Assembly (NCBI GenBank): GCA_013397435.1
Contig: VZRG01000263.1
Span: 434,001-498,000, forward strand
Origin: Erythrocercus mccallii
Lineage: Eukaryota; Chordata; Aves; Passeriformes; Dicruridae
Length of the DNA: 64,000 bases
Direction of reading: 5' to 3'
A program made the translations under genes and the position numbers. The notes below the pieces were generated by a model. The model made no database searches. It saw only the letters and a list, made by a program, of their open reading frames with translations, and was not told where the DNA came from. Shown here piece after piece: positions 38,901 through 50,100 of the stretch (its first letter is position 1; each line of letters opens with the position of its first letter).

Positions 38901-41666
38901 CAATGAATACAAGAATTGTTTAAACCTTTTTTCACCTTGTTTGGTGGGTTTTCGATCCAACCTGGCCCACAGGTAGGGTTGTCCTAGAAGTTTCCAAAGA
39001 TAAAACCAGCACTTTACTGAGGTGACCATATCCTATAGAGAGTACTGAAATCCACTACATAAGAGGCAAGATAGGAATTCCCATTTGCCACTAGAGAAGT
39101 TTTATAAGCAAAACCACCCACGATTTAATTTCAAAGTACACTAAGTGAATTTCCAAATCTAATTTAGATTCTATGTACAGTCTTGCCTAGCATAATACAG
39201 AGTTTCCTTACACCTGCAGGTGAAGGCATGAGCCCCAGTGAGTCAATGAACAGTCTTCTCATTTCCTCCCAACCTCTGTACTTCTATAAATCTTCCCCAA
39301 GGAAATTAGACACTCTATTATACATGACCTAGTTTGCAAGGAAGACTTACTAAAAGCTGAAACAGTTCCTGGATGTTCATATTCACCTAAATAATACTTC
39401 ATGTATTTAAGAGAGTAGATGTTAGAACAACTAAAGAAATACCTTCTAAGTCTATGGTAACTATTACTTTGGTGAAGATGCTTAAATGACACTTGAATTC
39501 GCATCAGCTATCAGTACATACATCATACAAAAAAATGAAAACTAAGCAAAACGAGATGTAGTCAGTACGAGAAATCTGCAAATGCATCTTCCTTATTACC
39601 TTTATACGTTGTTACATAACAGCAGGTTCCATCCACCTTTTCAGTAGGAACTGCATTGTGTACATCTGCCTCTAAAGCCCTTCCAGTTATAGTGTCAGTT
39701 GCCAAAACTTTAAATGGCTGAAAAGAAGACAAGTGGATGTGTTACTCCCTTGCTCTCATACAGATTCTTGCTCCTTCTTGCTCCTTCCAGTTGGCCTCTA
39801 TAAATCCAGCTCTTGAAGTATTACACATTATAGAGATGATTTCTAATAGTTTCTTAAAAACTTGATAGCTTGCCAAGTACTCTGAGACAGAAGAACCAGA
39901 CCAATCTGTTTGTAAAGTCTCTCCGTCTTTCCCATTCTTGATTATTATTTAGAGATGACTTTGCTTTCCACTATAAACTAGAAGGGTTCCACAGTCCAAC
40001 ACTGCAGCATTTTGAGATCCACCTTCCTGCATTAGAGTGGCAATAGAAATTCCTCACAGCTAGCATCCTGCAGCTTTAAGTTTGGAGATGAAAGTCAATA
40101 GTGCCACGTTAGTGCAATGCACAGAGCAGGTGTGCTTTGGCAAGTTAGCAAAAGCATCCTGGTATTCAACACTTAGTATCAGCAATGTCAGCTAAACACT
40201 TATGTGCTTCAAAAGAGCAAAGAAATACATGATCTGTGGATCTTAAACGAACAGCCAACTAGTATCATTTTTAGGACTTCTGTACAGCTTCTTTAACAGT
40301 TTCACTACAAAAATGCAATGAGTTTTGTTTGGATTCAAATCTTTTTCTCTATAATCATCATACCTCCCTCTTCTCTCCCCAGTCAACTTAGTCTTTTAAT
40401 TTGGACTTTCTGCTAGCAAAACACAAAGCAAGTCCTTGTCTTGCAGAAGTCTTGAAACAGAATGTGGAATTCATAAAACGAGAACCTGTGTTACATGACG
40501 TGACTGCTTCATACTATAGTTATATGTGACCATAATAAACAGCATATATGAAGATTACATAAACCATTTCAGGGTAGTGAGAAAACATTCCCATTGGTTT
40601 TACCACCACTACCACCTCCTTTCTTCCCTACTAGTCATAACCATGTTTTATCCTTGCCTGAACTTTAAAAACCAAAACAAAAATCAAATCAAAACAACAA
40701 CGAAAAGATACAAAAAAAACCCCAAACAAACAAAAAGCAAAACCAAAACAAACCAACAAAAATAGCACGTGTCAGTTCCAGATCTAATACCCTGTTAGGT
40801 TTTTCTGTGCAAAGAATCACCAGTGTAGAGAGGTAGCCTTACCTTACCATTAGTGAGATGGTTTAACTCTGAGTTGAATTAGCAATTATGTTACTGTCGT
40901 TTTGGCAACCATTTCAGCTCTTTTTTTCAGAAGCCAGTTACCAATGGGAAGTCAGCCAGAGCTGCATTCAAGTTCACTATGCAGCTGCTACTAAAATCAG
41001 GAACTGGAGGTCTGCAGCTAGACAGGTGAGTGCTGCCCCAATCTGTCCACACCTCACAGCCTCATTTTTCTTCTGTCATAAGACTGATATTCCAAAAAGA
41101 AAACAACAAAGGGAAAAAAGAAAAAAAAAAACCCAAACAATACCAAAAAACTACCAAAAGGGCAAAAGGATAGAAGCTCATTTTTCTTCCTAGGAGGCTG
41201 ACAGGCGGGAATGGCAGAATGGTTTCATGCAGGCTCCCCTTGAGGTCATGCGAGAGTGTCCTTCACTTAGAAAAGCAAACACAGCATCAGGGTGAACACG
41301 TGTATGCACTCGCCAGGAAAAGCGTAGGGCTGAGTTGACATGGCACTCAGACGGCCCTTCTTCCCTGCATTTCAGCGGCAGAAGCCTATGCAAACCTCTC
41401 CCGTGAGGTTCCCTTAAATCTGCAGCCAACCTCCTGGCCGCTCGGCTGTGGCCGGAGGCTCTGACCCGGTCCGTGCTGTTCCAAGCCGCGGCCCAGCGAT
41501 TTCCCCTGGGCTAAGGCACGGGCCCAGCCCCACCTGCCTGCACCCCGTCCTCCCGTCCCGGTGCTGCCCCAGTCACCTGTCGCTCCCGCTTGGCCGAGGG
41601 CTCGTTCTTCACCTCGGTGACGAACAGACACGGCACCTTCCGCTGCACCGCGCCCCTCCGCCTCAT
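35777..41666 (-). CDS. RLIG1: RLIG1 (C12orf29), RNA 5'-phosphate and 3'-OH ligase 1, complete coding region in 7 exons
   Basis: RLIG1 is an ATP-dependent RNA ligase that forms an enzyme-AMP intermediate and joins 5'-phosphate to 3'-hydroxyl RNA ends; it is linked to RNA integrity under oxidative stress. Seven exons give 324 residues (human 325). The nucleotidyltransferase motif I is EKVDG with the lysine at residue 57, the same number as the catalytic human K57. WARLDRKP follows it, EGIVWH fits motif IV, and CLIKLHRHH fits the C-terminal lysine motif V. All catalytic motifs are intact and all introns are GT-AG, so the gene should be functional. Its start codon lies in a CpG island; its 3' end faces CEP290. 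Start chosen for MRRRGAVQRK, matching the human N-terminus. Confidence 0.96.
35966..36532 (-). other. RLIG1 intron 6
   Basis: AT-rich intron between exons 6 and 7. Nothing recognised. Confidence 0.8.
36533..36702 (-). CDS. RLIG1: RLIG1 exon 6, with motif IV
   Basis: LGSKKHPVHLLVPHGAFEIK through EGKVEGIVWHCHDGCLIK, donor GTAAGT. The EGIV string is the motif-IV glutamate region of this ligase family. Confidence 0.96.
36703..37791 (-). other. RLIG1 intron 5
   Basis: About 1.1 kb of AT-rich intron. No repeat family, RNA gene or coding segment recognised. Confidence 0.75.
37792..37986 (-). CDS. RLIG1: RLIG1 exon 5
   Basis: WVPVEKNSKQYCWHSSVVNY to ELIGTNINANPYG, donor GTAAGT. The best-conserved exon with human. 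Confidence 0.97.
38379..38495 (-). CDS. RLIG1: RLIG1 exon 4
   Basis: EFVWNIEEDFKPVPDTWIPA to PDENGHMPG, donor GTACCT, 117 nt. Human reads [20 protein letters not shown]. Confidence 0.95.
38888..38983 (-). CDS. RLIG1: RLIG1 exon 3
   Basis: [20 protein letters not shown] to SLEDCK, donor GTTAGT. Closely matches human [20 protein letters not shown]. Confidence 0.95.
39600..39717 (-). CDS. RLIG1: RLIG1 exon 2, with catalytic KxDG motif
   Basis: PFKVLATDTITGRALEADVH to VPTEKVDGTCCYVTTYK, donor GTAATA. The motif-I lysine is residue 57. Confidence 0.96.
39718..41576 (-). other. RLIG1 intron 1
   Basis: 1.9 kb between coding exons 1 and 2. It carries an A/C-rich simple repeat (about 40663-40762, CAAAA-like units) and a second one at about 41095-41165. 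The right 150 bases enter the CpG island. Nothing else recognised. Confidence 0.75.
40663..40762. repeat. A/C-rich simple repeat
   Basis: Degenerate units such as CAAAA and CAAAC run for about 100 bases in RLIG1 intron 1. Confidence 0.75.
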
Positions 41667-41880
41667 GGCCCCGACCGCCCGCGCCCGCCGCCGCGCCTGC
41701 GCCGGCCCGCCCGCGCTGCGCCATGGGAAATGGAGTCCGCCGCCGCTGCTGCTGCTGCTGCGCGGGGCGGGGCTGCCTCCGCCCAACATCGGGCCCAGCG
41801 ACGCGATGGCTCGGCTCGGCCGTCCCGACCCGACCCGACCGGGGGCATTTGCGCTTTCCCCAGCGCCGGCTCCTGCGAGA
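41400..41880 (-). promoter_or_regulatory. CpG island promoter of RLIG1
   Basis: Dense CpG and high GC against an AT-rich background, spanning exon 1 and the upstream 200 bases. Includes a CTG/CAG trinucleotide run at about 41745-41760 in the presumed 5' leader. No TATA box seen. It might also serve the divergent C12orf50, which starts about 2.3 kb away, but nothing in the sequence proves that. Confidence 0.8.
41577..41666 (-). CDS. RLIG1: RLIG1 exon 1 (coding part)
   Basis: 30 codons, MRRRGAVQRKVPCLFVTEVK to AKRERQ, donor GTGACT on the minus strand. Human reads [20 protein letters not shown]. Confidence 0.95.
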
Positions 41881-41939
41881 GTAGACTACTATAGACTCCT
41901 GGGTCTATAGGTCCTGCCAGGAACCTGCTCCAGCGCGGC

Positions 41940-42260
41940 TTCTCATGGGGTCACAGCCTCCTTTGGGTGCAGCCACCTGCCCGAGCCTGGGCCCTCCACA
42001 GGCTGCAGGTCCATCTCTGCTGCACCGTGCATCTTCATGGGCTTCAGGGGCACAGCTGCCTCACCATGGCCTTCACCACGGGCTGCAGGAGACACTCTGT
42101 GCCCCGGCGTCTGGAGCACCTTCTCCCCCTTCTTCTTCCCTGACCTTGGTGTCCAAGGGTTCTTTTTCACACACATATTCTCACTCCTCCCTCTGACTGT
42201 TGTTGTCCAGCAGGATGTGGTATCTTTGTGGTATCAGAGATTTGTTTCTAAGACCACAGT
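41940..42260 (+). repeat. Probable avian interspersed repeat upstream of RLIG1
   Basis: A GC-rich, non-coding segment (CTGCAGG, CACAGCTGCCTCACCATGG, then CTTCTTCCCTGACCTTGGTG and TTCTCACTCCTCCCTCTGAC) resembles a high-copy bird repeat seen near genes. I recognise the pattern but cannot name the family; boundaries are approximate. Confidence 0.45.
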
Positions 42261-43986
42261 TGCATCAGCAAGAAGTTGGGTATTATTTAAGCTTCACTAC
42301 ATTTGTTTGTTCCATTTCACATTAAAAAAGCACCAGAATGGGTGACTCTTTGAAACAATCTGATATTATATATTTTACTTGGATGCAATAGAGAGAAAGG
42401 AAGAGGTTCAGCCTGGACAGGTCATGTAGCAGCATCATGCTGATGTCCCAAGCTGGAGGAGCAGTTGGCAACTGTTAAAATGTAACATTCCATCCTGGCT
42501 AACAACTGCTCTCCGTTCAGTTCAACAGTTCAACCACATGGAGAAGGTACCACATGCTTCATTCAACTATTTTTTGTTTTAGCTACACTATCCACTGAGT
42601 TTTACTTCATCTAAAGGTTTGGTATTTGGAAGAAGACTGCTTTCAGGATAAGATTATTTACCTGACTGCTGATAGTTTTGATTCGAAGAAGTACTTACAT
42701 TCCACCTGGTAAAAAATCCAGGGATGGGTTTAGGGCTCTTGGTTATTCCATCCATTTTTAAGGGTCAGGGAGTTAGGTGTTAATGCCTGGGAAATGGGCT
42801 TTGTGTCTCGGGGTGGCCCTATTGTACTGATTACAATCCAAAAGTTTTTGGAGATGCTGCTCTTAGACATACCTGTTAATTTCTGGAACTGGAAGAAACC
42901 TGCTTCCAAATAGTCCAATATTTTCAAGTCTGACCTTGTTTTCATTAAAAAAATTACTCAGAAACTCATTCAGAAATAACCCCCAACCTGTCATTTACAA
43001 TTCTCAGGTAGGATGCCATTCACATGCAGGATGTAAACTTGAGTTTGTGTATTCAGGGTAAAGCTTGTGAGCACTTGCCTCTTTGGAATTACAAGGTTAT
43101 CATATGTTTGAGAAAGATAACTCAGGTTATGAGGATAAATGAATTGCATCATCAGAGATGATGCTAAAAACTGTGAACTCTGATAAGACAGAGATGCAGA
43201 ACAGTAATTTTATGTATGACTAACAGAAGAGACTCATGTTGTGAAAGTACTATCTCTGCAATATTTTGCAGACTTTTTAGCTGGTGCCACATTGATCAAT
43301 AGAGATGGCAGCAGTATGAGTATATATATGAGTAAAGAAACAATAATTAAATAAATCCATGTAGACAGTCTATTATTCCCATTAGGTTTTTGTTTGTCAT
43401 CTTTAAAAACAGCTGAAGCTGAAAGATGGTGTGAGGAGTGTAAGGGTAGCAGTGCTAACATCAAGTACCATTTTTTTTTCAGTTTCCGTTAGGAATCTTT
43501 CTGAGTTTTGTTTCTTACCCCATGTTTTCCCATACATTTATGTCCTTTAATAGTAAGGCAGTACTAGTTCAAGATTTGAACATTTCATTGGAGATTGATC
43601 TGATTTTCCGTTGTACAGAAAAGCAAACTCAGCCACGTGTCAGTTAAATGACTTGAGACGTTTTTTTCCTTCCCAGCAGCTCATGAAAAGTCTACAGTCA
43701 ACTAAGTAGACTGTCTTACCCGTGTTCTAATCTAGAAACAATTTTAGATCACTAAACACTGCTGACCTAACTCAATAACTTTAGAGCTATCTAGAGCTTA
43801 TGATAACAGTCATAAAAGATAATTTGAAATGTTGTAAACTATAAGAATGTGGCCCCACAAAATCTTGGTCATATATTTATAGCAGTGCGAACTGACATAT
43901 ATTCAATCCTATGTTCACACAGCATGTACTAATCCATTTATTCCATTGTTATATTTACAACACCTGAAAACTGTTTTCTTCTGCAG
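42261..43986. other. Region between RLIG1 promoter and first identified C12orf50 exon
   Basis: AT-rich. It should contain the first exon(s) of C12orf50. One candidate is an ATG at 42538 reading M-E-K before a GTACCA donor at 42547, which would give MEK-QNYSKFSC against human MEMQ-QNCSISC. The donor is weak, so this is only a suggestion. Confidence 0.4.
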
Positions 43987-44110
43987 CAAAACTACAGCAA
44001 GTTCTCCTGTTTCTGGGAGACAGAGCCCGTTGGCTGTAGGAGGATAAGCTGTGACTTCTTTCACAGAAAACCCCGTAATATAAATGGACTTTATTTGCCA
44101 CCTAGTAACA
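43987..44110 (+). CDS. C12orf50: C12orf50 exon A, with CCCH zinc finger
   Basis: Starts QNYSKFSCFWE after acceptor TTCTGCAG and ends LPPSN plus one base, donor GTGAGT. The finger cysteines and histidine are all present. Confidence 0.92.
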
Positions 44111-47100
44111 GTGAGTAAAAATATTTTCTCAACAATTTGTTAATTAGATTAATGAAATAGACAAAAATGTCCTTTCAGTGCTTATGTAATATATAGTAAG
44201 GTCGAGAAATGCACCATGGGAAATCAATCAGGTCTGATCTGCTATCCCAGCAAGTTTAAGGGAAAGAAAGGAATTTGAATAAGATTGCCACATAAATTAT
44301 TTTAGCTGTTGTATTATGAATCTTCATATCTATTTGTGGTATAAAAGATAAAGTCACATTTAGGTTGCGGAGATCCATGGAATAAAAATGTTGTTTAACT
44401 TGAATTTCTGATAGATTAAATCTCTCTAGTAGTTCAAATGGTTAGTATGCAGGTAATGATTTAAGGAAAATGAAAAGTAATGTGCGTGGTGGGAGGAGGA
44501 GGTTGGTAGGGACACCAATATTTGTTGATAGAGCACAACATGTATGGATGAGGTGCCCCTTGTGGAGATAATCTCCAGAGCTGCTTGTGCAGATTTATTT
44601 CCAGTTTGTTTGTTTGGTTTTTTTTAATAAAAAGTTCAGACTTGAACATTTGTTACATGTTACTGAAGTACAGTACAGTATTGTACTGAAGTACAGTGTG
44701 TAAGGCAAGCACTCTTATTTGTGGAAAACTCCACCATTACAAGTTGTGCTTTTTCCCTCATCCATTTCTAAGAGGAGCTCTTGACTATCAGAGATCCTGG
44801 TATACACCTGGAACTTGGAAACAAGATAAGTAAGAATCCAGAGCAAAGAATAAAGACAGAGGTCAGAAGCAGGAGTGAGGAGAGCAAGTCATCATGAAAA
44901 CTGGTGTTCCTGAAATTGCCCCAAGAAAATGTAGCCTGTCATATCTGAGCATGTGGAGCCTAACTAAGCACACATGATCAAGGCAAGACCTGGAGTGCTG
45001 TTTTTCTGAGTGCCCATAATGCCTTCAGCACAGCTCCCACTTACACATCACAGGCACAGCACAGGCTGTGGTGCAAGTCAGACACTGTACCCAAAAGCCA
45101 CTGTGGGCAAGGGTATTCTGTGTAAGAGCAATGTCCAACAACCACAGCTAGAAAAAAGACCAAACCCTTTTACTTTTTACTGAAATATGTACAAGTTCAA
45201 AGCCTGTGTGCGCCACAATAGCATTGCAAGTACTAAACCTGCATTTTCTTTTGTTCTTATACTTAAAAATCTTGTTAAACTAATTTAAGTTTGATTTGGC
45301 TTATTCTACCTGGAGCTAAAAATAGTCTGTACTGAACAGTGAAAAAGGCTCCATCAAGTTAGTGTTGCATCTTACACATCTCTTACATGAGATGCAACAA
45401 ATCTGATTTGCAATCATGTTATGAGAAAAGGTTTAACATGATATACATACTGCTCCTAGGCAAGCAAGAGATGCACAAGAATAAAAACAACCAGAATAAT
45501 AGAAAAATGTTCACACTTTCTTTTTGACTGGAAAATATATCAAACTTCAATATTTTTAATATAATGCACAGAATACTATGGTTGCAAATCAGTCAGCTTG
45601 CGCAATTCCCACAGACTCACCATCTTTTTTCATTTTTCTTTTTAGTCCATTGTATTTTCTGGCTCTTGGAATGTGTTATCCCAGTACTAAAGCCATTTTG
45701 CTGAAAATATTATGTGTGGAGATAAATTTCTTAGGAAAATAATATATTTTCTGACTTTTTGTTCTGTTTAAGTGTAGATTATTTTCTTGAACGTCACATT
45801 CCCTCACAAAATCTACATTTTGTACCTAGCAATGAGAGTTGAGATTTAGTTTGATATAAGTAAAGTCTTCAAATTTAAAATGAGAAATCCTGTGCTTAGC
45901 ATTGCTAAATTCTTCAAAATGGATGCTGTAGGGATTGATACAGCATGTTTGCAACTTTTTAAAATAGTCCAGTGATGAAAATGTTCCTCTTTTCAAAAGT
46001 CTGTATTCAGCAGTGCCCATGTCCATTCAGAGGAGCTGGCACCTGTGTTTTTCATACTTTCTGGAACTGAAAGGTATTCTCTTGCCATCTCTGCACAAGA
46101 TGATTCCTAATCTTATAATATTTTTGAAAGAATGCCTTCTGGTGTCAACCTGGATGTGATATTTTAGTTTCCTTCTAACAAAGTAAATCTAATGTTCTTG
46201 TCTGCAGATGTCCCATTAAAACAGGATGTCCAAGGAGGCATTCTGCATCCAGCCCATCGTCAGGACACACTCAGAAATCAAGAGAATATTTTAGTACCAA
46301 TTCACCCTCCACTGATTATAAACCTCAGTGATGAAGAGGATGATGAAGAGGATGATGAAGAGGATGATGATGAGGAAGACAATTGTAAAGTTTTTTTCTT
46401 TAATAAGCAAGCTGAATGGGTTTTGTCAGCTCTTGCAATGTAGTTCACAACTGATCTGTTATAATAACCATTACATTTTTAGAAAAGAGTTGTTGAAAAG
46501 AGTTTTTTGAAATAGTTTTTATCTAATCTTTAAAATATTGGAACTGGTAGTCACCAAATGTGAGCAAGGCAGTATTTTCTAATGCCTGTGATCCAATTCA
46601 AATGGCCATCAAAAACTCTTCAAAATCTTGGGATGAAATTACAAATTTAGCAGGTACTTTGCTTTTGGGAAACAAATTTTTGAACAAGGGCTCTACGAAC
46701 TCATCAGAGAAGGTGAAGTCACAAGTTTTTCACAAAAGATTGTTGTGTGACTTTAACTTCATAATTTTTTCAGCTGATTTACCAAACTCTGTACGCAGTC
46801 TTATTTTTTAGGAAAGTTATTCTTAAATCTAGCAAAGAGAATTGATGCAAAACTCTCCACTATTTGAACTGAATGTTTATATATATATTTAGATACAAAT
46901 ATAAAATATATATATACGTATATAAACATATATATACATATATGTTAATACAATTAAGCCATTGACTGTATCTCAGAGATAAGAGATTCATAGGGATGGA
47001 ACAAATGACACATTCTTGGAGAGTGAAAAGTGAGAGAATGCCCTACTGGCATGCATTCAGCAAATTACCGTGCTGCCCCAACCCACTTTTCACTTTCCCA

Positions 47101-50100
47101 CTGCCCATCAGGTTGGCTGGTAGACCAGCCTGTTAGTGCTTCCTAACTTGGTTTCAACCTGAGTATGCCACTTAAAAAATGCAGAAAGTAGAGCTTTGCT
47201 AATCTTCATAGCCTTATCTGAGAGAGATCAGGAGCACTCACCTCACCAGCTCTGCCAACAGGCATTACAGGATAGTAACTTTGGGCAGAGGTTTTGTGAC
47301 AAGCACTCTCTGGTGGTTATAAATGAAAGATTATTTTGAAAATGAATATTGGAGATATTTTTGAATACTTTTGAATTAACAAACATTTGCTTATTTAAAT
47401 GTGTTATAACTGCAATCCCATTGTACTTGAAAATACCTAATATTTAGTAATCATTTCTCAGTCCAGAAGTACAGGTTGCAGTCAAAACCAAAAATAACCA
47501 ATGACAAAAATTAAAGTCATTATCAGGTTTTATTATTAAGAATTATTGAAGGTCTTTGTATAGTTATCTTGTAATCTTTTACAAATATTCTCTGCAGATG
47601 TTTCTAACTGGATGCCTAAGACTGTTTTAGATATTGAAGAGGAAAGAGCAATAAGGGATATATGCTATAAATCTGGTAAATATGAAATTAATCATTCTTT
47701 CCTTAAAAGCAAAGCTTCCAATACAGTAAACTTTAGGGCTTTTTTTTTTTTTTTTTTTCCTCTCTTGGGGCATGTGTAGGAGAGTATTATGGGATTCAGA
47801 ACCCTTACAAACACCAGTCAACAAAAACTATTTCTTCACCGTGGCAAGATGAGTTCTTACCCTTGGAAACTACTGAACTAAACTTGCAGAAAGGCAAGTA
47901 TTATGATTTCTTTGGACTGTATTTACCACTTCTAAAATTGCTGTGACCAGGAGAAACTATTACATAGTTTGTATTTCCTCCCCACTTTTTAAATTTAGTG
48001 AAAATGAAATATTACAAAAAATATATTTGCATTTTTCAGCAAAATACAAAAATGTTTCATTCTTTTTTGCCATGTATATAGTCACACTTGTGCTGATGAC
48101 CTGCATCATTTGTGGATGGAAAAGGTAGAAATGGGCTATTAACCCAATCTGTACCTTCCTGACATACACAACATAGGTATTTCATATAATTTCATGATAA
48201 AGATTTATGTAGTCTAATTTTAGCCATCCTAAGGTTAGGATGTAGTTTAAATTTCTCATCTAGGCTCTCTGGTGAAAATGGAGAGAGACAGGAACTCCCA
48301 TGAATCTCCTTTTTATTCAGTCGCCAGGCAGTGCCAAAGGGTGAGATGAGCCACTTTTCCAGAGGTGCTCCATGATCTCTGCTGGCTATCTTGGGTGTCT
48401 TGATGTCAAAATGTAGTGTTAAATCAAACTTTTCTATAACTAAATTTAGATTAAATACCTCCTTCAATTGTCTTGTAAAAGAGAAGAACAAAAGAGTTAA
48501 ATTTTGTTTTGAATTCTGGACTATCCAACATAATTAAGGCCAAAGGAATACAAATTTATAAACATTTACCCCAGTTCTTATGGTTCATCATTTATTATTG
48601 TCTTCTAATTTCTAAATTTGAAATGTTATTAAAATCATTTTAATAAATTATTTCTAACAAATACATAGATATATTTAGTCTATAGGTGAGAGACTCAGTG
48701 ACAAATGTGTGAACATACCTTTTAAGAATAGTCTTTATTTATCATTAGATACATTAAGAGAAAAAGATAGGTATGTTGCCCCAAAACAGTTTTTCAGTTG
48801 AGTCCTCTGAGGCTTCAGGTACTTTGATGACAAGCATCCTGAAAATGCCATGAATTCAATTATATAGGATTAATCAATATAATTCATGGCTAGTGAGAAG
48901 CTCATGAATAAGCAGGAAATTGATAGATGGGTCTTTACTTTGGAGCCATAGTCTTCTTTAGTCTATGAATTACGATATTTTCTTACAGAGCACGAAAGAT
49001 AGATATCAATTGCACTAGACAGCATTCAAATAATTAATAACAGAGAAAGAAGGTTATGAAATGAGAGGTTAAGAGAAATTGCACTAAACTAGTCATGGCT
49101 TGTAAGGGTGGGAGGAGAATGTCAGTGCCATTACTATGCATACACACAGCTAAACATTTTTTCTGTTGCTTTTCCAGGTGACGGTAACACAATTCCTACA
49201 AGATTTAATAATACAAGAAAAGAAAAAGAGAGTTCAGAAAGGAGAATATCAATAGAGAGTATTCCCAGAGCAGATCACAAATCCTTTGACAATGGAGGTA
49301 AATACTGTAGCATCAGCTTCTCATTGCTGAATGTCATGTGGTAAATAAAATAACTAAATATGCATGCATTAAACTTCCCCATTTTGCATTTGAGTTACTA
49401 TATGTTCTTTATGTTCCAGACACTCTTTCTCATGCTGAACCAATAATTATAACAATAAAATTCATTGTTTATGATTATATATTATGCTTATTTTAGGATT
49501 GCGCTGGAAAAAATCCTTTAGGTAGATTATAGTTGATTTTGGGAAAAAAAAATGTTCTATGAAAAAGCAAGTGTAGAGATGCAGACAAGAGCTGGACTTC
49601 ATGATCCTTATGAGTCTCTTCCAACTTAGAATATTCTGTGACTGTGATTCTGTGATTGTCTAAAGTCAAAATGCTTTCAAAAACTGTTACTTTTGTGAAA
49701 CTATCCATAGTTAAGATGAATAAACTGTGTATTTTTTCAGTTATCCTTCAATCTTGCAACTTGTGTAACAGGATCTAATCCCTCTGCATGAACTTGGGTG
49801 ACCATAATGAAGACACACTGTTCTGACTAATTGAGCTCAGTATTGAATCATATCATTAAAGTTGAAGAATGCCCCATTCTCCTTGAATTTACTTAATACT
49901 TAGTGGTATTCAATCCTTTTTAAAAAAAAATTATTAATGATAAAAATAATAATAATTGTAGTATTCTTTTCTTCCCCCTTAGTTTTTCAATGCAAAATAA
50001 TGCAACACTGTGCTTGGGCTGCTTGCTCTAACTTGGAGCAAACTGGTGTGTCTTCTAGCTCCAGAACCATTGCACAGTAGAAATAGATCTTACTTTCTAC

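Noticed and set aside
41386..41910. Several long frames on both strands around the RLIG1 start
   Set aside because: Produced by the CpG island; only the frame beginning at 41666 matches a known protein.
46879..46945. TA-rich alternating tract as a possible hairpin or CRISPR-like array
   Set aside because: Simple-sequence repeat without spacers; CRISPR is not expected in vertebrate DNA.
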